A stretch of DNA of 64,000 bases from DASRDB01 sp035652815. GTDB taxonomy: Bacteria > Chloroflexota > Ktedonobacteria > Ktedonobacterales > Ktedonobacteraceae. Under the pieces are notes generated by a model, which worked only from the letters and a program-made list of their open reading frames with translations, did no database searches and was not told the origin of the DNA. The translations under genes were made by a program, and so were the position numbers. The stretch is from the NCBI GenBank assembly GCA_035652815.1, contig DASRDB010000011.1:248001-312000 (forward strand). The letters run 5' to 3'. The first letter of the stretch is position 1; every line of letters begins with the position of its first letter. This document shows positions 58,187 through 64,000 of this stretch, piece after piece.

Positions 58187-58882
58187 ATGACTGAACTGGC
58201 TTTTTATGGCATTGACGCTATTCATCTCAAGCAACACGGCGAAGTGCTGCCGGGCCGCCTGATCGTGATCGAGGGAACGGATGGTGTGGGCCGTTCGACG
58301 CAACTGCACCTGCTGCGCCCCTGGCTGGAGAGCAGTGGCTACGCGGTGGTGGATACGGAGATGACGCGCTCAGAACTGGCGGGCGCTGGCCTGAAGCAGG
58401 CCAAAGAGGGACATACGCTCGGCCCGATCACTCTCAATCTCTTCTACGCGACCGATTTTGTAGACCGCTTCGAGAACCAGATTTTGCCGGCCCTGCGCGC
58501 CGGATTTATCGTGCTGACCGACCGCTATATCTATTCATTGATGGCGCGGGCGATTGTGCGCGGCGTAGACCCGCACTGGATTCGCTCCATTTACGGCCTC
58601 GCGCTCATTCCCGACGCGATTTTCTATCTGAAAATTGGCCTGGAAGATTTGATCCCGCGTGTCTTGCAGCGCGGCGGCTTCGATTATTGGGAGTCGGGCA
58701 TGGATATGCGGCTGGGCGGCGACCTCTTCGAGAGCTTCGTGAACTATCAGACGCTCCTGCTCGAACAATTTAATTTGATGTCAAAGGAGTACGGCTTTCA
58801 GGAGATCGACGCCAGCCTGCCCGTCGAGCAGCTTTCGGAGCAGTTGAAGCAGCGCATTTTGCCGTTGTTGCCTAATGGATAA
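58187..58882 (+). CDS. Thymidylate kinase-like paralogue with Arg in the P-loop
   Basis: 231 residues, homologous along its whole length to the preceding gene (FYATDFVDRFENQILPALRA, IVLTDRYIYSLMARAIVRGV, YYLKIGLEDL-like region, DYWESGMDMRLGGDLFESF). The Walker A reads VIEGTDGVGRSTQLHLLRPW: the invariant Lys is Arg (residue 36). That change normally abolishes or strongly alters phosphate binding, so this subunit may be catalytically weak and act with the first as a heterodimer, or bind a different ligand. The DR motif is kept. Both genes form an operon under the TTGACA promoter at 57356. Confidence 0.83.
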   Translation: MTELAFYGIDAIHLKQHGEVLPGRLIVIEGTDGVGRSTQLHLLRPWLESSGYAVVDTEMTRSELAGAGLKQAKEGHTLGPITLNLFYATDFVDRFENQILPALRAGFIVLTDRYIYSLMARAIVRGVDPHWIRSIYGLALIPDAIFYLKIGLEDLIPRVLQRGGFDYWESGMDMRLGGDLFESFVNYQTLLLEQFNLMSKEYGFQEIDASLPVEQLSEQLKQRILPLLPNG

Positions 58883-58892
58883 TACATGCAAC

Positions 58893-58983
58893 CATGTCAT
58901 CCTGAGCGGAGCGAAGGATCTCGCGTTGGCCGGACGATTCGCGCATTGAGACCGCAGATCCTTCGCTGCGCTCAGGATGACAT
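58893..58983. repeat. Inverted repeat, family D copy 4
   Basis: Arms 58893-58921 and 58956-58983 (CATGTCATCCTGAGCGGAGC... and inverse, one mismatch). It separates the kinase pair from the convergent threonine deaminase gene. Confidence 0.87.
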
Positions 58984-59005
58984 AGGGAAACGTCCTCTGT
59001 TCATT

Positions 59006-60313
59006 TTATCCGACCGATTGGGCTTCCTCAACGATGTAGCCCGCCGCCCGCAGACGTTGCAAGAGTTCTTCGCATTGGGCGCGGTCGCGTGTTTCGAGAG
59101 TCAGTGTCTCTTCGCGTTCCATGATGGGCAGGCGGCTGGAGATGCGCTGGTGGCGCACGTCGATGACATTGATACGCATATCGGAGATGATGTGAAGCAG
59201 GCGCATCAACTCGCCGGGGCGGTCGGTCAGGCGCGTGTGGATGACGAAGTAGCGTCCGGCGGCGGCCAGGCCATGCTCAATGAAGCGTCCAACGAGGTTG
59301 ATGTCGATGTTGCCGCCAGTAAGAGGCACCAGTACCTTTTTTCCAGGCAGGCGAATGACGCCACTCAATAAAGCGGCTACCCCTGCGGCTCCCGCACCCT
59401 CTACCAGCATTTTGCATCGCTCCATCAGGAACAGCACCGCGCTGATGATGGCTTCATCGTTGACCAGCACCACGTCATCGACCAGCCGTTGAATGATGGA
59501 GAAGGTCAGTTCGCCGGGACGTTTGACGGCGATACCATCGGCAATCGTGGTGATGGCAGGCAATGTTTGTAGCTGTCCCGTGTCGAGCGCGGAACGGCAA
59601 CTGGGCGCGCCCTGGGCCTGCACGCCGATGATGGTGATATCGGGACGCAGGGCGCGAGCGGCGATAGCGATACCCGCGATCAACCCGCCGCCGCCAATCG
59701 GCACAACCAGCGCGTCGGCATCGGGCAGGTCGCTGAGCATTTCCAGGCCAAGCGTACCCTGTCCGGCGATAACATCGGGGTCGTCAAAGGCATGAATGAA
59801 GGTCGCGCCAGACTCGGCCTGTAGTTCCAGGCAATGCGCGTAGGCGTCGTCATAGGTGAAGCCATGCAGGACGACCTGCGCGCCGTAGCCCTGGGTCGCC
59901 ATCACCTTCGCCAGGGGCGCGGTCTCCGGCATCACAATAGTACAAGGAATATGCGCGAGGGCAGCCGCGATGGCGACCCCCTGCGCGTGATTGCCCGCCG
60001 AGGCTGCGATGACGCCGCACCGCATCTCCTCATCTTGCAGCCGCGAAAGTTTGTAGCCCGCTCCACGCACCTTAAAGGAGCCGCCGCGCTGCATATTTTC
60101 CGCTTTCAAATAGATGTGCGCGCCCGTCAATTCCTGCAAGGTGCGAGATGGCGCGAGTGGCGTATGGTGCAGGCGCGGCTTGAGGAGTTTATGCGCTTCC
60201 CAGATATCGGCAATGGTGACGGTATTGTTGGCAGGATGGACAGTAGAAAAGCTGGTAGTAGTATTGGCGGCAGTTTCAGTAGTGCCGGTAGTAGTATCTT
60301 CAACAGAGCGCAT
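59006..60313 (-). CDS. ilvA: Threonine ammonia-lyase (threonine deaminase)
   Basis: 435 residues. Fold type II PLP enzyme: PLP-Lys in GGSFKVRGAGYKLSRL, AASAGNHAQGVAIAAALAHI, VVPIGGGGLIAGIAIAAR (phosphate loop) and VPLTGGNIDINLVGRFIEHG. A C-terminal ACT domain follows (TRLTDRPGELMRLLHIISDM, RINVIDVRHQRISSRLPIME). The single short ACT domain fits the ~400-aa allosteric form (IlvA-short/TdcB-long) rather than the 510-aa E. coli IlvA. Converts threonine to 2-oxobutyrate and ammonia, the first step to isoleucine. The first ~25 residues are Thr-rich and probably disordered. Confidence 0.93.
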   Translation of the reverse strand: MRSVEDTTTGTTETAANTTTSFSTVHPANNTVTIADIWEAHKLLKPRLHHTPLAPSRTLQELTGAHIYLKAENMQRGGSFKVRGAGYKLSRLQDEEMRCGVIAASAGNHAQGVAIAAALAHIPCTIVMPETAPLAKVMATQGYGAQVVLHGFTYDDAYAHCLELQAESGATFIHAFDDPDVIAGQGTLGLEMLSDLPDADALVVPIGGGGLIAGIAIAARALRPDITIIGVQAQGAPSCRSALDTGQLQTLPAITTIADGIAVKRPGELTFSIIQRLVDDVVLVNDEAIISAVLFLMERCKMLVEGAGAAGVAALLSGVIRLPGKKVLVPLTGGNIDINLVGRFIEHGLAAAGRYFVIHTRLTDRPGELMRLLHIISDMRINVIDVRHQRISSRLPIMEREETLTLETRDRAQCEELLQRLRAAGYIVEEAQSVG

Positions 60314-60409
60314 GACGCAGTACGATTCCTTTCAGTGCAACATTGAACCGCACCACGTTCATTGTGGTTAAGTAGCAGAATAATATTGGAAGAATTATAA
60401 CATAGGGCT

Positions 60410-61024
60410 TCAAGGCCTTAAAACCTCTAACCTTTGCCTGATCTCGGCAATCGCCTGTGGAGTATCCCTGAACTGTACCGCGTGCATTCCCAACGCCTGC
60501 GCCACAGCGACATACCGCGCTTCATCATCAATGAAGAGCGCCTCTTCGGGCTGGACTCCCAGGCGGTCGAGCGCGATGCGAAAGATTTCCGGCTGCGGCT
60601 TATGATAGCGTTCTTCAGACGAGATAATGATCAGATCAACGTCTCGTTCAAGGTGAAATGCTTCCGTGATCCATGCTCGCACCTCAGAGGATGCGTTGCT
60701 TAAGATGGCAATCTTACAGTGCGGGCGCAGCGAGCGAAAAAACGCCAGCAGTTCGGTATTCAGGCTAAAAATGGAACAGTGTATATCGACGAGCATTGAC
60801 CAGTTTTCAGGAGATTCGCCGATACTTCGGGCGACATCACGCCACAACTGCTCGCCCGTCGCGCGGCCCGCCACCGCTTCACGAAAATACAGTGAGTGCA
60901 ACATCGCCTGTAACAGGCCACCCTCGGCCAGCTTCATGCGCCGCTCGTATGCGCGGCAGCGGGTCAGATCTCTCCTAATTAAAAGAACATCGAAGAGGTC
61001 GGAAAACACAGCGCGAATGGTCAT
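60410..61024 (-). CDS. HAD-superfamily hydrolase
   Basis: 204 residues from ATG 61024 (GGAG 6 nt before; the longer start at 61036 is a TTG). Motif I is VFSDLFDVLLIRRDLTR, where the usual DxD is D-L-F-D: the nucleophile Asp is present but the second Asp is shifted by one residue, which is unusual. Motif II ILSNASSEVRAW, motif III Lys in ISSEERYHKPQPEIFRIALD and motif IV EALFIDDEARYVAVAQALGM are normal. Related to small haloacid-dehalogenase/epoxide-hydrolase-N-like phosphatases; substrate unknown. Confidence 0.85.
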   Translation of the reverse strand: MTIRAVFSDLFDVLLIRRDLTRCRAYERRMKLAEGGLLQAMLHSLYFREAVAGRATGEQLWRDVARSIGESPENWSMLVDIHCSIFSLNTELLAFFRSLRPHCKIAILSNASSEVRAWITEAFHLERDVDLIIISSEERYHKPQPEIFRIALDRLGVQPEEALFIDDEARYVAVAQALGMHAVQFRDTPQAIAEIRQRLEVLRP

Positions 61025-61360
61025 CACTATCTCCAAACTTAGGCCTCAGCCCTCATAGCACGATGAATTCAGTACATATTCAAGAGTACCCAGATTCACC
61101 GCGCCTTGCAAGTTTTTAACTTGTCCGCATACCTCAAGCAGTCTTCGCGGCTGCTGTCTGTTTTTCCCGCGCAAAATTCTGGGCTTATCGCGGGTGGCAG
61201 CGATGGCACTCCCATAGTGTCCCGGAAAAAAGCTTGCATAAAGCAGCTCCTCGTGCTACCCTAGAAACACAAGCAGTCAGAGAGGCTGGAGGCCATTACT
61301 TGCGACCCCTCTACTGAATGAAAGTTACAACAGAGAGATTGTTGAAAGAAAAGGAGGAAG
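61025..61360. other. Intergenic region with weak promoter
   Basis: About 335 nt without a gene between divergent HAD and cupin genes. TTGCAT (61234-61239), 17-nt spacer, TACCCT (61257-61262) is a weak promoter candidate for the cupin gene. No repeat of families A-D is present, unlike most gaps of this size. Confidence 0.35.
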
Positions 61361-61816
61361 ATGGAAACGATGACACCAAAGCACCTGGGACCGGGTGAGG
61401 GGTACATCGTCCACCTTTTAGGAGAGCCTCGCACTTTCAAAGTAACGCCAGCCGAAAATGGAGGCAGGTATCTCCAATTCGAAACGTCAACCGCTCCTGG
61501 AACCGGAGCCCCGGCGCATCTTCATCATGAAGAGGACGAGGCTTTTTACGTCCTTGCAGGTCAGTACGAGTTCCTCGTTGGAGAGGAGCGCTTCGTTGCA
61601 ACGGCTGGGGCGTTCGCTTTCGTCCCGCGCGGCATTGTCCACGCCTTCACTAATACCGGCAAAGAGGTGGCGCGCATGCTCATTACGGTGACGCCAGGAA
61701 CACAACATGAGGGACTCTTTCGAGAAGCTAGCGAACTCGCTGAACGACTCGGAAAGCAGCCAGAGCCGTCACAGCTTCTGTCGTTAGCTTTGAAGTACGG
61801 TTGGGAAATGGTGTAG
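61361..61816 (+). CDS. Cupin-domain protein
   Basis: 151 residues. A single cupin_2 barrel: GAPAHLHHEEDEAFYVLAGQ (HxHxxxDExFYVLxG metal motif 1) and FVPRGIVHAFTNTGKEVARM (motif 2 with its His). Metal-binding cupins range from dioxygenases to isomerases and simple binding proteins; no specific activity can be assigned. ATG 61361 is only 3 nt after GGAGG (61353-61357), so ATG 61370 may be used as well. Ends before a good terminator. Confidence 0.88.
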   Translation: METMTPKHLGPGEGYIVHLLGEPRTFKVTPAENGGRYLQFETSTAPGTGAPAHLHHEEDEAFYVLAGQYEFLVGEERFVATAGAFAFVPRGIVHAFTNTGKEVARMLITVTPGTQHEGLFREASELAERLGKQPEPSQLLSLALKYGWEMV

Positions 61817-61876
61817 GAGACTGATCAAGGTTGAGGGTAACAAGGTGAATCCGTATAACAATAAAGGCAGCAAGAG

Positions 61877-61915
61877 ACCCAGGCGGCGAAATTAAGTAGT
61901 TCGGCCTGGGTTTTT
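61877..61915 (+). terminator. Rho-independent terminator of cupin gene
   Basis: ACCCAGGC (61877-61884) pairs with GCCTGGGT (61904-61911), followed by TTTTT (61911-61915). Confidence 0.75.
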
Positions 61916-61954
61916 GCCCGGGGTAACTGCTTTTTTAAGATATGCCAGGTATTG

Positions 61955-62368
61955 CTAACCCGCTCCCTGGATATTGGAGTAGCGATTAGCGTGTTCGGAG
62001 TCGAGCGCGGCCACCAGGTCGTGGAAGGCTTTGACCAGGAAATGATTGCGGATGCGATAGTAAATGGCGTTGCCTTCCCGGCGATAGGTGAGCAGGCCTA
62101 AGTCGGTAAGTTGTTTGAGATGGCCGGAGGTGGTGGCGGGAGATAGACCGAGTTCTTTGGCGATATCGGTGGAGCGCCGTTCATAGGTGGTTCCGGTAGG
62201 CCCTTTCGATGGCTCGGCCAGCAGTTCCAGGATTTGCCTGCGGCTCGATTCGCACATGGTGGACAGGAAGTCATCAACGAACTTGTCTATTTCTGGCGGG
62301 CGGCGCGTCGGCTGTTCATCGCCGATTTCCGGTGGGATGGGTTCCTGAAATACGTTTTTGTCGAACAT
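61955..62368 (-). CDS. ArsR-type winged-helix regulator
   Basis: 137 residues. FVDDFLSTMCESSRRQILEL, then STDIAKELGLSPATTSGHLK and QLTDLGLLTYRREGNAIYYR form an ArsR/SmtB winged helix (recognition helix SPATTSGHLKQL). The metal-binding ELCVCD motif of ArsR is not present, so it senses something else or acts as a simple repressor. The N-terminus (~30 residues, EIGDEQPTRRPPEI) is an extra tail. GGAGGG lies ~11 nt before ATG 62368. Confidence 0.88.
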   Translation of the reverse strand: MFDKNVFQEPIPPEIGDEQPTRRPPEIDKFVDDFLSTMCESSRRQILELLAEPSKGPTGTTYERRSTDIAKELGLSPATTSGHLKQLTDLGLLTYRREGNAIYYRIRNHFLVKAFHDLVAALDSEHANRYSNIQGAG

Positions 62369-62549
62369 ACATGAGTCCCTCCTTCCAGGGGAAACACAAC
62401 CAAAAACACATTACACATGCACAACTATAAGTCTGTATGCTTGTTGGGTATTGACCCTCTCTCTGCTAATTATACGGTAGTGGTTAACCTTCCGTTTCAG
62501 GTTGAAAACTTCCCCTGTCATGGCATGCTATGAAAAAGCCCCTCTGGTA

Positions 62550-62636
62550 TGTCATCCTGAGCGCAGCGAAGGATCTGCGGTCTGGGCGCGCGATTCGACT
62601 GGGGAACGGAGATCCTTCGCTGCGCTCAGGATGACA
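62550..62636. repeat. Inverted repeat, family D copy 5
   Basis: Perfect 27-bp arms (62550-62576 and 62610-62636). Centre almost identical to copy 3 at 48808. The rest of 62369-62671 holds the ArsR upstream region; no gene is seen. Confidence 0.9.
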
Positions 62637-62671
62637 GGGGAAGGCAGGGATGTCATGGTATGGCATAAGAA

Positions 62672-62698
62672 AAGGGGTGGTCTGTACGACCACCCCTT
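62672..62698 (-). terminator. Terminator of the R3H ATPase gene
   Basis: AAGGGGTGGTC (62672-62682) pairs with GACCACCCCTT (62688-62698), five-base loop. On the minus strand it ends in CCCCTTTTCTT, 13 nt after the stop codon. Confidence 0.75.
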
Positions 62699-62710
62699 CG
62701 TTGTTTGGGT

Positions 62711-64000
62711 TTAGCTGTGAGTGCGGAAGATTTTGACGCGGCGGTTGGGTTCCTTGCCCCGGCTGCGCGAGGCGAGGTTGTAGCGCGTCGCCATCTGGTG
62801 TTGCAGGCGGCGGATGTAGGCGTTGGCCGGGGGGAGTTCCGCCGTCGTCAGGCCGTTATTTAAGACCTGGTGAATGGCGTCCTCGGTCTCCAGGAGAACT
62901 TTGAGGGTGGGGTCATCCATCCCTTTACCATTCCCTGTGGGCCGCTCTGTATCGTCCGACTCGTCATCTTCGGGCATTTCCATTGGAATGTCGAAGATGC
63001 GGGCCAGGGCGTGCTGCATCTGCGCCACCGTGTTGTTCTTCAAGATGATAATCATCTTGCGGTCGTCTTCGGCCTGCTGGATGCGTTCTGACTGACGACG
63101 ATAGTAGTTTTTGATCGTGATGACCGCATCGGCATCCTGCTGCGTGCGGGCGATGATGACGGGCACGCGCAGTTGGCGAGCGGACTCCTCAAGCCGATCG
63201 CGGCTGACGCCGAACGGGTAGACACGCAGCGTTTTGCGGATAGGCAACTCTTCAGGCGCGCCCTCAGCCTGGTAGATGCCTTCCTGGGGTACCACTTTGT
63301 TGATCGGCATCAGGCTTGGCGCTTGCAGGCTGATATCGCTGGGCGCTGTGCCGGTAGGAGCAAGCGCCCTTACCTGCACAGGTGGCGGGGGAGACGCAAA
63401 CTGCCCCCGGTTGCCGCCGTTGTTCCCGCGCCCGCTACTCGACATGCGGCGCATCGAGTTCCAGTCGTTGTCGGAGCGGGCGTGGCGCGACTCGCGAAGC
63501 TGCGTGCCGAAGCCCTCGACGCCCCAGGTCGGCACTTCCATGCCGCCTGTGGTGATGCGACGAGCGGAGACGCGGCCCGTTTCCAGGTCGCGGGTGCGCT
63601 CCTCGGCGACGACGGCCTGACCGCGCAGGATGCTGTCAACCGTATCGGCGACATCGCGATGCACGATGACTTCCTGCCAGCTTTGCTGCTCGACCACTAC
63701 GTCGAAGGTTGGCGGCGCTTTACGCTCGAGAATACTCTTTTGCGTGTGGCGACGCCGGGCCTCTTCGTCGCCCAGGGTGACGGTTTGAATGCCGCCCACC
63801 AGGTCGGAGAGGGTCGGGTTGACCAGCAGGTTGTCCAGCGAGTTACCGTGCGCGGTTGCTACAAGCTGCACGCCGCGTTCGGCGATGGTGCGAGCGGCGG
63901 CGGCTTCCAGTTCGGTGCCGATTTCGTCGATGACGATGACCTGTGGCATGTGGTTCTCCACTGCCTCGATCATTACGGCGTGCTGTTCAGAAGTGCGAGC
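62711..64000 (-). CDS. SpoIIIAA-like AAA ATPase with R3H domain, 5' end cut by window
   Basis: 430 residues visible; the frame is open to the window edge, so the N-terminus with Walker A is missing. The visible ATPase part has Walker B MPQVIVIDEIGTELEAAAAR, sensor VQLVATAHGNSLDNLLVNPT and a DEEARRR segment typical of the SpoIIIAA/Ycf45-like family. A Gly/Asn/Arg-rich low-complexity linker follows (SSGRGNNGGNRGQF). The C-terminus, YIRRLQHQMATRYNLASRSR followed by EPNRRVKIF, is an R3H single-stranded nucleic-acid-binding domain. Such proteins occur in Chloroflexota, cyanobacteria and chloroplasts; the role is unclear, probably RNA- or ssDNA-dependent. Confidence 0.88.
   Translation of the reverse strand, partial: ARTSEQHAVMIEAVENHMPQVIVIDEIGTELEAAAARTIAERGVQLVATAHGNSLDNLLVNPTLSDLVGGIQTVTLGDEEARRRHTQKSILERKAPPTFDVVVEQQSWQEVIVHRDVADTVDSILRGQAVVAEERTRDLETGRVSARRITTGGMEVPTWGVEGFGTQLRESRHARSDNDWNSMRRMSSSGRGNNGGNRGQFASPPPPVQVRALAPTGTAPSDISLQAPSLMPINKVVPQEGIYQAEGAPEELPIRKTLRVYPFGVSRDRLEESARQLRVPVIIARTQQDADAVITIKNYYRRQSERIQQAEDDRKMIIILKNNTVAQMQHALARIFDIPMEMPEDDESDDTERPTGNGKGMDDPTLKVLLETEDAIHQVLNNGLTTAELPPANAYIRRLQHQMATRYNLASRSRGKEPNRRVKIFRTHS

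Overview
The window looks like the chromosome of a heterotrophic, probably aerobic, GC-rich Chloroflexota bacterium, most likely Ktedonobacteria. This is an inference from gene style: F420-type LLM and PPOX oxidoreductases, FtsX-type ABC exporters, a baseplate-J-like membrane protein, a SpoIIIAA/R3H ATPase, and very many intergenic inverted repeats. No rRNA, CRISPR array, prophage or transposase gene was seen. There is one tRNA, tRNA-Lys(UUU).

Layout. 1-5.3 kb: the 3' part of an SRPBCC protein, a short UvrA paralogue without the UvrB-binding domain, and an AhpD-like gene whose CxxC motif is interrupted by an in-frame UGA followed by a SECIS-like hairpin (candidate selenoprotein). A YtxH protein and a lone receiver follow. 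5.6-6.9 kb: tRNA-Lys with an AT-richer cassette beside it (PD-(D/E)XK nuclease, small protein, excisionase-like HTH, iteron operator). 7-10 kb: PPOX, Nudix, Cys-rich DUF326 protein, NarL-type regulator, HD hydrolase. 10.3-15.1 kb: an ABC export operon. 15-20 kb: tilS-hpt-gpsA (minus strand), def, small proteins. 20.5-23.3 kb: a three-gene flavin electron-transfer operon (FMN-bind, ApbE, RnfD/FNR fusion). 23.5-28.6 kb: LLM oxidoreductase, an RHH regulator with a membrane protein, and a two-component system.

29-36.6 kb: MFS transporter, AMP-dependent ligase and acyltransferase-3 in one operon, then a Tat-type esterase, a split DUF1214/DUF1254 pair and a lipoprotein esterase. 37-42 kb: DUF1801 protein, tatD-cysS/mshC-like pair, GH114 glycosidase, second LLM oxidoreductase. 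41.8-48.6 kb (minus): alaS, an FtsA/PilM-like ATPase and the baseplate-J-like protein. 48.9-55 kb: PNK-like kinase, YggT-like protein, an unrecognised 578-aa protein with a nuclease-like DxExK site, an ECF sigma factor paired with a membrane-anchored beta-propeller, and YbjQ. 55.7-64 kb: AcuA-like acetyltransferase with TetR regulator, tandem thymidylate-kinase paralogues (one with a Lys-to-Arg P-loop), threonine deaminase, HAD, cupin, ArsR and the R3H ATPase running off the end.

The most striking non-genic feature is the set of hairpin repeats, at least four families with the same two-arm architecture, in nearly every larger gap and also inside the tilS reading frame. The strongest candidates for new biology are the UGA-containing AhpD gene, the tilS repeat insertion, the sigma/beta-propeller pair, the TMPK pair and the tRNA-linked nuclease cassette.
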